Positions 54,016 through 63,309 of a stretch of 64,000 nt of DNA are shown piece after piece; within the stretch, counting starts at the first letter, position 1, and every line of letters starts with the position of its first letter. The notes below the pieces were generated by a model that did no database searches, was not told the DNA's origin, and worked only from the letters and a program-made list of their open reading frames with translations. The stretch is from Procambarus clarkii. Taxonomy: Eukaryota; Arthropoda; Malacostraca; Decapoda; Cambaridae. The position numbers and the translations under genes are program-made. Location of the stretch: the NCBI RefSeq assembly GCF_040958095.1, contig NC_091193.1, forward strand, positions 36,596,793 to 36,660,792, written 5' to 3'.

Positions 54016-57000
54016 TTAGATGCGAGATAATGCATCAGCTACCACGTTGTCCACCCCTTTGATGTGTTCAATCTGGAGGGGATATTGCTGCAAATGTAGA
54101 CTCCATCTGGTGAGCCTGAGGTTCTTTTGCTTAAATTGAGCCAGGAACTTCAGAGGGTTATGGTCGGTCCGTACTAATATAGGATGGCCATTGCTTGTTA
54201 AATATACCTCGAAGTGCTGGACGGAATTAATTAAGGCCAACGTTTCCTTTTCTATGACCGAGTAATTCAGCTGGCTGGGGGTGAACTTCTTAGAATGATA
54301 GGCCACCGGATGTTCCACCCCCTTCTCGTCCGTCTGGGATAAAACGGAGCCCAGGCCATAGTCAGAGGCGTCGACCGTCAGGATGAATCTATCCTCAAAG
54401 CTCGGGGACCTGAGGATTGGAGCAGAGATCAGAATTGCTTTGAGACTCTCTAATGCCTTCTGGCAATTCTCATTCCATATTAACTTTACCCCTTTCTTCA
54501 GCAGATTGGTCAAGGGGGCGGCGATGGAGGAAAAATTAGGGACAAACTTACGATAAAACCCAGCCATACCAAGGAAACGCAAGATGTTCTTCCTGGTAGC
54601 TGGCGTAGGATACTGGACTATAGCCTCGATCTTGCTGGCCTTCGGCGCAATCCATCCTCCTCCAACCTTATGACCTAGGAAGATGACAGAGGTTCTGGCA
54701 AACTCAGATTTATGCAGGTTGACCACCAATCCTGACTGGAGCATGGCCTTGAAGAAATCCTCTATGTGACGCAGATGATCCTGCCAATCTACATCATATA
54801 TTAATACATCATCGATGTAGACTAAGGTGTTTTCCACGTCACGCAACACCGTACCCATCAGTCTCTGGAAAGTGGAGGCTGCGTTTTTCATCCCGAATGG
54901 CATCACCTGACATTCAAACAGCCCGTCGGGAGTCACAAATGCTGATATGGGTTTGGCTTTTTCCGTGAGGGGAACTTGCCAATAGCCTTTGAACAGGTCA
55001 AATTTTGTCAGGTACCGGGCTCTACCTATGGCATCCAGACATTCCTCTACTCTCGGGAGAGGGTAGGTATCTGCTACAGTGACCTTATTCACCTGGCGAT
55101 AATCAATACAAAGACGGTATTTCTTACCAGGTTTGGGCACTAGTAGTATCGGGGATGACCATGGGCTCGAGCTCGGGGCTATCAGATGGTGTTTCAGCAT
55201 ATAATCTACCTCCTCTTTCACCACCCGTTTCTTCAGTGGGTTGAGACGGTACGGGTGTTGCTTTATAGGTCGGACGCCTTCCTCCAGCTCGACATCATGC
55301 CTCATGACAGATGTTAACCCTGGAACATCGTCGAAGATAGGCTTGTATTGCCGGATCATCCGCAGCAATGATGATTGATGTCCTTCGGCTACGTGTGTCA
55401 ACTTTGCCTGCAAGTTTAACAGAATGTCTGAGTTAGTCAACACCTCCTCTTCCTCCTCAATGTCGTCATTAGTGGTCACTAAGGTTACGGGGAGTGTATC
55501 CCGCCCCTCGTATCTCTTGATCATATTAACATGAACCAGAGTCTCTTTCTTACGACGGTCTGGAGTACTCAGAAGGTAATTGAGGTTAGTAACCTTCTTT
55601 ACAACCGGGTAGGGACCTACGAATCTGGCGCTCAAACTCCCAGTTATTGTAGGAGTACACACCAAAACCAGATCTCCTACTTGGAACTCCCTTTGCTTGG
55701 TCCTCCTATCATACCTGCTCTTGATCGTTCTTTGTGTACTTTCTAAGGTCCTAGTAGCCATCTCCCAGGCTGAGAACAGCCGTCCTTTATTTGTAGACAA
55801 CCAGTCCACAATATCCTCTTTGGTTTCTGCCTCCAGCCAATGGTCTCGTGCCACCTCTAAGGGACCTCTTACTGAGTGACCAAAGATCATCTCGAATGGG
55901 GAGATTCCTATGGATTCATTGGGTACTGATCTTACCGCAAATAGGAGGTAGGGCAGTTCTTCAACCCACTTACTCTGCCTGTCGTAGCAAAACTTCCGAA
56001 GCATGCCCTTCAACGTCTGGTGAAAACGTTCCAAAGCTCCTTGAGACTCGGGATGGTAGGCACTAGAGGTAACCTGTCGAATTCCCAGGTCGGCGATCTG
56101 TCGGCGAAACAAATGGGACATGAAATTAGACCCCTGGTCCGTCTGAATGGTCTTGGGAAGACCGTATCGCGAGATGAACCAGAGCAGTTGTTTCACCAAA
56201 ACCTTAGCTGTGATGGTTTTAAGGGGGATCGCTTCTGGGTACCTACTAACCCGATCTAGTATTGTTAGCAAATACTTCACCCCTGAGGTAGCAGGTGGAA
56301 GAGGGCCTACTATATCCAAGATGAGGTGTTCGAAGGGCTCACCCATTGATGGAATGGGGTATAAAGGGGCTTTGGGGACAGGCTGGTTTGCTTTTCCGGC
56401 CACTTGGCAGGCATGGCAGGTCTTGCAGAAATGACGTACGTCCTCCTTCATATGCGGCCAGTAGAAACCTTTGGCTAGGCGGTGGAAAGTCTTAGAGATC
56501 CCACCATGTCCAGCAAATCTATTAGCATGGGCTGTTTCTAACAGCTTAGATCTGAACACGGCTGGGACGACTATCTGATCACCTACCGCCCTTGACTGGG
56601 GGTATTTCGGAGGATGCCGGCGACACAGTACACCACTTGACCACACATATAGATCCCCTCCTTTCGTAGGAGAGTCTACGGTGTCGGCCAACTTCCGTAC
56701 CTGAGGGTCCTTCTTCTGTTCCTCTATCAGCTGGGCTCGAGTCCAGCGTTCGGGAACCGGCATCTGGACTGGTGGGACTGGTGTATGGCTACTTGTAACC
56801 TGCGGGATAGGAGGAGAGTCAAACAAAGTGTTTAGATCTAGTGGTGCATGGAGGTGCGCCTGAGACCTGGTTTGCACTGCTGCGATGGGACTGGTCTCTT
56901 CACGTCCTGGAATATCCACTACCAGGGGACAGTTGGGTAACAATCCTAGGGCTAAGTCATTGGCTAATATTACGTCAATTCCCTCTATGGGAAGACTATC

Positions 57001-58782
57001 CACCACGGCCAACCGACACTCACCTTTGAAGTGCTGAGAGTCTAGATGTACTTGTACCAATGGGGCAACGTACAAGGTTGAAGGGAATCCACCCAGGATT
57101 ACCTTCTGCATCTCATCCGCCGATATACCTTCGGGTAATGATGTTTCCAGAATTAGAGACTGGGCCGCTCCACTGTCTCTAAGTATTACCACAGGCGTAC
57201 TTGCAAGGCCACTGGCTACATATCCTTGGGAGGTATATGGGGCGAACAATCCTTTCCTCTTCTCTTGGGTGGATGTCGGTGGTACTATACTGTTCATCAG
57301 CATGACTTCCCTACGGGGATTATTACCTGAACTGCTACGACACTTCGCAGCAATATGTCCTCTCTTACCGCAGGTCCAACACAATACATCCCTCTTCGGA
57401 CTAAACCTCCGAGGACTATCCGAGGTTGACTTGGCGGCACTACGAGGGGCAGTTCTATCTTCCGGTTTATGTTTGGCTGGATACCTTGAATAGGTCTTCG
57501 GGACGTACCTAGCAGATGGCCTATGAGTCAGGATATACTCTTCCGCCATGGTGGCTGCCGCACTCAAGGTCTCTACCTGCTGTTCCTCTAGGTACGTCTT
57601 CAGGTCTCCAGACAAACAATCCTTGAAGTCCTCGAGCAGAATCAGCTGCTCGAGGTCTTCCTTGGTCTCCACCTTCCGAGAGGCACACCGTTCCTGGAAA
57701 AGTCGCTCCTTGATCGTGGCGAATTCGGTAAAAGTGTGCTCTGAGGTCTTCTTCAGGTTTCTAAATTTCTGCCTGTACGCCTCAGGTACCAATTGGTACG
57801 CCATGAGCACAACCTTCTTCACCTTGTCATAATCGCTGGAGTCGTCAAGGGATAACGTAGAGTAGGCGATTTGGGCCTTCCCAGTCAAGACTGACTGTAT
57901 CATGATGGCCCAATTCTCCCTTGGCCACTCCAAAGAGGCAGCGACTTTCTCGAAGGCTGCAAAGAATTTTGACACTTCCTTCTCATGGAATTTGGGGACC
58001 ATTTTGATGTTGCGTACCGGATCGAAGCTACTGGTGTCCGTTGTTTGCCTCCGACCACCGCCTAATCGCAAAACTTCTAGTTCATGTTGTCTCTCTCTTT
58101 CCTCTTTGTCTCGTTCTCGTTCTTCTCTCTCTCGTCTCTCTTCTCTTTCTCGTTCTTCTCTCTCTCGTTCTCGTTCTTCTCTTTCTCGTCTCTCTTCTCT
58201 TTCTCGTTCTTCTCTCTCTCGTTCTCGTTCTTCTCTTTCTCGTCTCTCTTCTAATTCTAGACGCCTCATCGCCAATTCCTTTTCTTTCATCTCCATTTCT
58301 TTATTTTTCATCTCCACTTCTTTATCTTTTTCTCGTTCTTCTCTTTCTCTTTCTCGTTCTAATTCTAAACGTCTCATCTCCAATTCTTTATCTTGTCTCT
58401 CTCGTTCCATTTCTAATTTCTTCCATTCTATTTCCCGATTGATCTCTAGGGCACGCATCTTGACTGTTAGGAAGCTGATATTAAGCTCGCCTGCATCACT
58501 GTCAACGTCACTGCCCTTATCTTCCTTTTCCGTGGAAGCTATGTCTGCACTTTCCTTTGTACTAGGAGTCTCGCCTTCCTGTTTCTCTTCTGCCTTCAGG
58601 TGCCGGTGAACCTTGGACAAGATCTCCACACGGGAATCACTGGCACGGATCTTGATCTCCAGGTAGGCGCTCACTAGTACAAGCTCTGGTTTGCTCAAAT
58701 ATTTCAATCTGGCAAGACAATCCTCTCTGTTCAGAAAAGCCTGAACCTCGTCCAGATCATCGATGGTAGCTTTGTCTGCCAT
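54016..58782 (-). CDS. Gag-pol polyprotein, order gag-PR-INT-RT-RH (1,588 aa)
   Basis: Numbered from the first ATG (58,782; the frame opens two codons earlier at a GTG). Gag: a charged Glu/Arg coiled coil about 90-250, then a gag core (PKFHEKEVSKFFAAFEKVAA). Zinc knuckle C468-C471-H476-C481. Protease with ILRDSGAAQSL, catalytic D536. Integrase HHCC finger H752, H759, C786, C789, core D823, D882, E918 (exactly 35 residues between the last two) and a GPY/F module at about 1,056. RT follows with YRLCIDYRQVN, FDLFKGYWQVPL, MPFGMKNAASTFQRLM and YIDD 1,322-1,325. RNase H starts at about 1,471 (VDASDYGLG) and has RTDHNPLKFL; the ORF ends ADALSRI. There is no envelope ORF. All enzymes look intact. 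The RT and integrase sequences are gypsy-like, but their order is that of Gmr1 elements. Confidence 0.96.
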   Translation of the reverse strand: MADKATIDDLDEVQAFLNREDCLARLKYLSKPELVLVSAYLEIKIRASDSRVEILSKVHRHLKAEEKQEGETPSTKESADIASTEKEDKGSDVDSDAGELNISFLTVKMRALEINREIEWKKLEMERERQDKELEMRRLELEREREREEREKDKEVEMKNKEMEMKEKELAMRRLELEERREREEREREREEREREERREREEREREREEREREERREREERERDKEERERQHELEVLRLGGGRRQTTDTSSFDPVRNIKMVPKFHEKEVSKFFAAFEKVAASLEWPRENWAIMIQSVLTGKAQIAYSTLSLDDSSDYDKVKKVVLMAYQLVPEAYRQKFRNLKKTSEHTFTEFATIKERLFQERCASRKVETKEDLEQLILLEDFKDCLSGDLKTYLEEQQVETLSAAATMAEEYILTHRPSARYVPKTYSRYPAKHKPEDRTAPRSAAKSTSDSPRRFSPKRDVLCWTCGKRGHIAAKCRSSSGNNPRREVMLMNSIVPPTSTQEKRKGLFAPYTSQGYVASGLASTPVVILRDSGAAQSLILETSLPEGISADEMQKVILGGFPSTLYVAPLVQVHLDSQHFKGECRLAVVDSLPIEGIDVILANDLALGLLPNCPLVVDIPGREETSPIAAVQTRSQAHLHAPLDLNTLFDSPPIPQVTSSHTPVPPVQMPVPERWTRAQLIEEQKKDPQVRKLADTVDSPTKGGDLYVWSSGVLCRRHPPKYPQSRAVGDQIVVPAVFRSKLLETAHANRFAGHGGISKTFHRLAKGFYWPHMKEDVRHFCKTCHACQVAGKANQPVPKAPLYPIPSMGEPFEHLILDIVGPLPPATSGVKYLLTILDRVSRYPEAIPLKTITAKVLVKQLLWFISRYGLPKTIQTDQGSNFMSHLFRRQIADLGIRQVTSSAYHPESQGALERFHQTLKGMLRKFCYDRQSKWVEELPYLLFAVRSVPNESIGISPFEMIFGHSVRGPLEVARDHWLEAETKEDIVDWLSTNKGRLFSAWEMATRTLESTQRTIKSRYDRRTKQREFQVGDLVLVCTPTITGSLSARFVGPYPVVKKVTNLNYLLSTPDRRKKETLVHVNMIKRYEGRDTLPVTLVTTNDDIEEEEEVLTNSDILLNLQAKLTHVAEGHQSSLLRMIRQYKPIFDDVPGLTSVMRHDVELEEGVRPIKQHPYRLNPLKKRVVKEEVDYMLKHHLIAPSSSPWSSPILLVPKPGKKYRLCIDYRQVNKVTVADTYPLPRVEECLDAIGRARYLTKFDLFKGYWQVPLTEKAKPISAFVTPDGLFECQVMPFGMKNAASTFQRLMGTVLRDVENTLVYIDDVLIYDVDWQDHLRHIEDFFKAMLQSGLVVNLHKSEFARTSVIFLGHKVGGGWIAPKASKIEAIVQYPTPATRKNILRFLGMAGFYRKFVPNFSSIAAPLTNLLKKGVKLIWNENCQKALESLKAILISAPILRSPSFEDRFILTVDASDYGLGSVLSQTDEKGVEHPVAYHSKKFTPSQLNYSVIEKETLALINSVQHFEVYLTSNGHPILVRTDHNPLKFLAQFKQKNLRLTRWSLHLQQYPLQIEHIKGVDNVVADALSRI

Positions 58783-59200
58783 TGTCACAGATGGAACACT
58801 TTGCGCTTAACACACTGCTTACACGTTAGCACTTAACACACCGAGCACTGTTCTACGCCAATATTGCACTTTATCGCACCAAACACTGCACTTGCCAATA
58901 TTGCACGTAATCACTTCGGGCACCGCACTACCCAATATTGCACTGAATCCAAGCGAACACTTCGCTCTACAATATTGCACTAAATCACTGAGCACCGCAC
59001 TAGTCAATATTGCACTTAATCGCTTAATCACAGCGAGCACCGCACTGCACAATATCGCACTTAGTCACTCTGAGCACTGCACAGGACGTATAACGTCACA
59101 ATCGTCACACAGGGGGAATTATATACAGGGATTACGCCACTTCACCACCCCTGTCAAACATACTTAACAAGGGGACGGATCCCGCTGGGGATGCCAATTA
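58783..59200 (-). other. 5' leader with 37-bp periodic repeat
   Basis: Between the primer-binding site and the gag start. The palindrome-containing motif CAATATTGCAC occurs at 58,859, 58,896, 58,933, 58,970 and 59,005, and as CAATATCGCAC at 59,050 (spacings 37, 37, 37, 35, 45). The intervening text also repeats (GAGCACCGCAC, GAGCACTGCAC). It may act in packaging or regulation; no function is shown by sequence alone. Confidence 0.8.
59179..59196 (-). promoter_or_regulatory. Primer-binding site of the Gmr1-like element
   Basis: Minus strand TGGCATCCCCAGCGGGAT near the 5' LTR end. TGG pairs with the CCA end of a tRNA. The tRNA species was not identified. Confidence 0.75.
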
Positions 59201-60217
59201 TGTTACGGCCCTCTCGGGACGCAACGGGGTTCTCACTCTGATGTTGTTAGAGGAAGATATAGGTATCCGTTCCCCAGCCAGTAGTGGCTATCAAGGGATG
59301 AGATCCGTGACGCAAGTAACTTAATAGGGAGTAGGGAAAGAAAGTTAAGAACTTAATATAATATAATGTTCACCATCACCATTTAAATATATAAAAGTAA
59401 AACGTACACAAGGGGGAGGGGTATTAACACTTTACAAAGGGGATCAACACTGTAGTCTTCTGCTGGAGACTATGGATCCTCGAAGCTAGGTGCTGAGTCC
59501 GCGGTGCTTTCTTCGTGGCCTCAAGACGTGTCCTCTGAGAACGCCGAGCCTACCCTGGCCACAGGTCAGCCACAACACAGGTCCACTGGGGGCACCGTCG
59601 TGGAGGCCGTCAACCACACGTCCAGCAGGTCTGCTGGCAGGTACTGAGCCACCAAGGCTGGTACGGCCACTCCACGAACGATAAAAGGGGTACGCCCTAG
59701 ACAGGAGTCTCGTGTGATATCACCAATCACCCTCCTGTCCTCAATACCCCAGTGGATTATCGTCTCCAACCGTCGGTCCCGGGTAAATCCTTCCACTGCC
59801 ACTCCACTGGCAGGCTTAACACACCACAGTGTTCTTCCGGGGGGACGACGTCACAACAGCTGCAGCAAACTTCACAGTATGGAGACTGGCTGCCTCGGGT
59901 AGACTCACTCCACTTCCATCACAGTGGTCCCAGGTCGGCTCTGTAAGCAGACACGTCATCAATAACAGGGACACTAAAACACCACACTTACAGGCTCAGA
60001 CACAAACGCCCGACATATCCACTCCATAGATGGCGTTGTAGTCTGAGCACCACCTCACCAGAGGTCAGCGGCGGCGGTGTTGAGCGCTGAACGGGGCTGG
60101 AAACTGGCCCTCGTAGCTAGTACACGTCGTCGGTTTGGAGGGGGTTTCGGGAGCTGACCCACAGATGGCGCGGCCGTCACTGTTTAGAGATTGGACGCTG
60201 GATCAGGGTCCGTAACA
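59201..60217 (-). repeat. 5' LTR of the Gmr1-like element
   Basis: 1,017 bp, same ends as the 3' LTR. It carries the promoter in principle, but I could not assign a TATA box with confidence. Confidence 0.96.
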
Positions 60218-60222
60218 ATCAT

Positions 60223-60350
60223 CTTCACCACCATCTTCACCACCACCTTCACCACCATCTTCACCACCATCTTCACCACCACCTTCACCACCATCTTCAC
60301 CACCATCTTCACCACCACCTTCACCACCACCTTCACCACCACCTTCACAG
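60223..60350. repeat. CACCTT/CATCTT microsatellite, right half
   Basis: Continuation of the tract at 52,785-52,929 after the insertion and its ATCAT duplication. Confidence 0.95.
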
Positions 60351-60449
60351 CCCGACTTCCAGTATTCCTAAATTTTAATACCATTTCCCTTCCCTCTATC
60401 ACTGATGGCTCTTAAGTCTTTTAGACAGAGCTCTCCTCCCCACACTATA

Positions 60450-62290
60450 TTACTGCTCCGCATCTATATATATCTATGTAAATAAAAATGGAAATGGTAA
60501 TTTGTTCAAAATCGCAAATCTCCGGAAGTTCTTTCACCGAAATTCTGTGAAATTTTCACACATTCCATTCGCATCCGAGCACGTTTTTTATACATGCTTT
60601 ATAGGTGTCACGTCTGTGACGGGAAAAAACGTGTTTTTTTTTTTGGAAAAACTGTGTTTTTCATGTGAGGGAAAATCTTCAAAACCTCTTTACCATCTCT
60701 TTGAAATTTTGACACAACGTTACATTCGAATAGGCGAATGTTTTTATATACCTACTACGTTTCTCATGCCTTACATTTGACAGGAAAAATCATGCTTTTT
60801 TTGAAAAACAATGCCATCTGTTGAATGTAGGAGCAACACAGACTGTAATCTCGAGAAGTTCTTCACCGATTGCTTTGAAATTTTGACACAACGATCCATT
60901 CCAATACACATGTGTTTTTATACACCTACTATATAAATGACACACCTGTGACAGGTAAAAACATGTTTTTTTTAAAACAGCACCATCTGTTGCATGTAGG
61001 AGTAACATTAGCAATACTAAATATGTTACAATTCCATTTTAATGTTTCCGATTGCATTGATAAATTGTATTTTTTTAAAGATTTCGATTTATTTTATTTT
61101 TTATTGAATTATTTTGTGTGACATTGTGTTGGAATTCAGCTGTGTTGTTTACCATACCATTCATTTTGTAAGTATAAGTATAGATGCCACACCTGTAACA
61201 GGTAAAATTATGCTTTTCTTGAAAAGCATCACCATCTTTTGCATGTATGAGCAACACACACGCTATACTAAATATGTTTCAATTCCATTTCAATGTTTCT
61301 GATTGCGCTGATAAATTTAATTTTCATAGAAATGAAATGTATGGTAAACAACACAGCTCAATTCCAATGCAATTCACACAAATTAATGAAATCAAGATGA
61401 AAATAAATCAAAATCTATGAAAATTCAATTTATCAATGCAATCAGAAACATTGAAATGGAATTAAAGATATTTAGTATAGTATGTGTGTTGCTCCTGCGT
61501 GCAACAGATGCTCTGTTTTTCAAGAAAAGCATAGTCTTACCTGTGACAGGTGTGGTATCCATACTTATATTTGCAAAATGAACGGTATGATAAACAGCAC
61601 TGCTCAATCCGAAATCAATATCACACAAAATTATTCAATAAAAAATATAATAAATCGAAATCTATGAAAATAAAATTTAATAATGCAATCGGAAACATTG
61701 AAGAGGAATTCTTGACATATTCAGTATAGCGCGCATGTTGCTATTATGTGCAACAGATGGCGCTGTTTTTCAAAAACGCATGTTTTTACCTGTCACAGGA
61801 GTGGCATCTATATAGTAGGTATATAAAACCACGCTCTTATTCGAACGCAAAGTTATGTCAAAATTTCAAAGCAATCAGTGATGAACTTTCAAAGATTACA
61901 GCATGTTTTGCTCCTACATCCAACTGATGGCTCTGTTTAAAAAAAAAAACATGTTTTTTCCTGTCACAGTTGAGGCATGTATATAATAGATATATAAAAA
62001 GGCGTGCTTATTCGCATGCAACGTTGTGTCAAAATTTCAAAGCAATCGGTTAGGAGGTTTCAAAGATTTTCCTCACATGAAAAACACATCAAAAACACAG
62101 TTTTTCAGAAAAAGCATGTTTTTTACCGTCACAGACGTGACATCTATAAAGTATGTATATAAAAACCCGCTCGGATGCGAATGGAACGTTGTCTAAAAAT
62201 TTCAAAGCAATCGGTGAAGAACTTTCGGAGATTAACGATTTTGAACAAACGAACATTTCCATTTTTTTTATATAGTTTACACATATTAGC
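60450..62290. mobile_element. 1.85-kb inverted-repeat element, Helitron-like candidate
   Basis: The left end (AAATGGAAATGGTAATTTGT then TCAAAATCG) is matched inverted at the right end (CGATTTTGAACAAACGAACA then TTTCCATTTTT). The inverted similarity extends inward for hundreds of bases through ATTCGCATCCGAGC, GTCACGTCTGTGACGG, ACTGTGTTTTTCATGTG and CATCTGTTGCATGTAGGAGC, with the centre near 61,360. Repeated phrases such as TTTGAAATTTTGACACAACG and CACCTGTGACAGGTAAAA occur in several blocks. No transposase or helicase ORF. With the palindrome at 52,632 (across the gypsy insertion) it may form one Helitron-like non-autonomous element, but that link is inferred. Confidence 0.55.
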
Positions 62291-62590
62291 AGCCAGGGCA
62301 CCCAATACTACTTAATATAACTTATTTTTTAAATTCTGATCTTTAGCAATGAGCAAAATCATATAGAATCGAAAGGGTATTGTTCCAAGAGATATTCACC
62401 AAACTGTTGGGTAACAAAGAGATTGGTAATTTTCATATGGCAATCTGTAAATCATTGATAACATGCATTGTGATCTGTAATTATTTTTAACATATAATAT
62501 TACATATGATATTATAATTTTTGAAACTTAAATTTTACAATTTTATTAATATTATTCAGTATGTGTAGTGAGACAGAATTTTCTTGCCAG
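62291..62590. other. AT-rich DNA, nothing identified
   Basis: No ORF or repeat end seen. The last bases (ATTTTCTTGCCAG) form a plausible splice acceptor for the exon candidate that follows. Confidence 0.5.
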
Positions 62591-62740
62591 ATAAAGCAGC
62601 AATTGATCTCGTCCTTCCTGTCAATGGGTCCTCAACAAACACCACATCACAGCCAAGTGACACGACCTCACAGCCAAGTGACGACCCCATCAGTGAGACA
62701 GAAGAACCAGTAAAGGAACTGATGTTGCAACTATTTGCCG
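62591..62740 (+). CDS. Candidate exon (150 bp) of an unknown gene
   Basis: Bounded by a pyrimidine-rich acceptor TTTTCTTGCCAG and a consensus donor G/GTAAGTAG. Open in one frame: AAIDLVLPVNGSSTNTTSQP then SDTTSQPSDDPISETEEPV and KELMLQLFA, ending with one base of the next codon. It contains a short direct duplication (TTSQPSD / TTSQPSDD). Ser/Thr/Asp-rich and unrecognised. In phase with the candidate exon at 62,953. This is a prediction from splice context and an open frame only. Confidence 0.35.
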
Positions 62741-62952
62741 GTAAGTAGATAGCAAATAGCAACATTTACAAGTTGCTATATTTGTAAACAATAACGTTAA
62801 GGAACACCGGCTGGTCGCTCAGCTAATAGTAGCAAGCATCAATTAGTCGGCATGAAATAAAAATGTAAAATATAAAATTGGTCGGTTGCATGTATATTTC
62901 TGTAACTTTATGGTTAAATTAGCTTATAATAGACTTGTTTTTAATTTTTTAG

Positions 62953-63008
62953 CATCATCTTCATTAAATGACACATGTTTTGCCAGCGTCAGTCTCACCT
63001 CTCTAATG
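62953..63008 (+). CDS. Candidate second exon (56 bp or longer)
   Basis: Acceptor TTAATTTTTTAG, then CATCATCTTCATTAAATGAC. Joined to the phase-1 end of the previous exon, it reads A-SSSLNDTCFASVSLTSLM and meets ATG/GTAAATG, a usable donor. A gypsy LTR begins at about 63,014, so the rest of any gene would lie beyond it. Speculative. Confidence 0.28.
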
Positions 63009-63013
63009 GTAAA

Positions 63014-63214
63014 TGTTACGTTTAGTCCGGAAGAGAAATAAACGTGCTCCCTTCATGCTTTATTGTAATAACAACAAGCAATGACGTCACAGGTATGCGT
63101 TACATAACTTACTATTTGCAATGCTTATAAACAAACGAGTATCATCTCAAAACATGCTATGCCTAACCTCTGTAGTACTTAATCCTACAAAATACATAAT
63201 CCTTTAATTATACA
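63014..63214 (-). repeat. Probable 3' LTR of a decayed gypsy element (about 201 bp)
   Basis: TGTTACGTTTAGTCCGGAAG ... CCTTTAATTATACA. On the minus strand a purine run AAAGGGGAGGAA precedes it, as a polypurine tract should, and the pol C-terminus lies about 100 bp upstream. A direct repeat after insertion cannot be tested because the other end is outside the window. Confidence 0.55.
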
Positions 63215-63309
63215 TTCCTCCCCTTTAATTATACTCTACCCTTACAGGTTAAGTCTATCAGGCGGTCGAATGACTTTTCCTGATTTTGTCAACTGGGGCT
63301 TCCGACCTG

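Larger units (their letters stand above)
52930..60217 (-). mobile_element. Intact Gmr1-like Ty3/gypsy retrotransposon (7,288 bp)
   Basis: LTRs of 1,017 bp (52,930-53,946 and 59,201-60,217) start TGTTACGGCC and end CCGTAACA. Only two mismatches between them were noticed (53,054 A/T and 53,223 C/T). The target duplication ATCAT is perfect (52,925-52,929 and 60,218-60,222). On the minus strand, the primer-binding site TGGCATCCCCAGCGGGAT begins five bases inside the 5' LTR (59,196 downward), and the polypurine tract GGTGGGGAGG abuts the 3' LTR (53,947-53,956). One ORF spans gag to RNase H with no stop or frameshift. All parts expected of a mobile element are present, and the pol order places integrase before RT. 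Confidence 0.96.

Noticed and set aside
57902..58609. 235-codon Ser/Leu-rich plus-strand ORF
   Set aside because: Antisense of the Glu/Arg-rich coiled-coil codons of gag in the Gmr1-like element.
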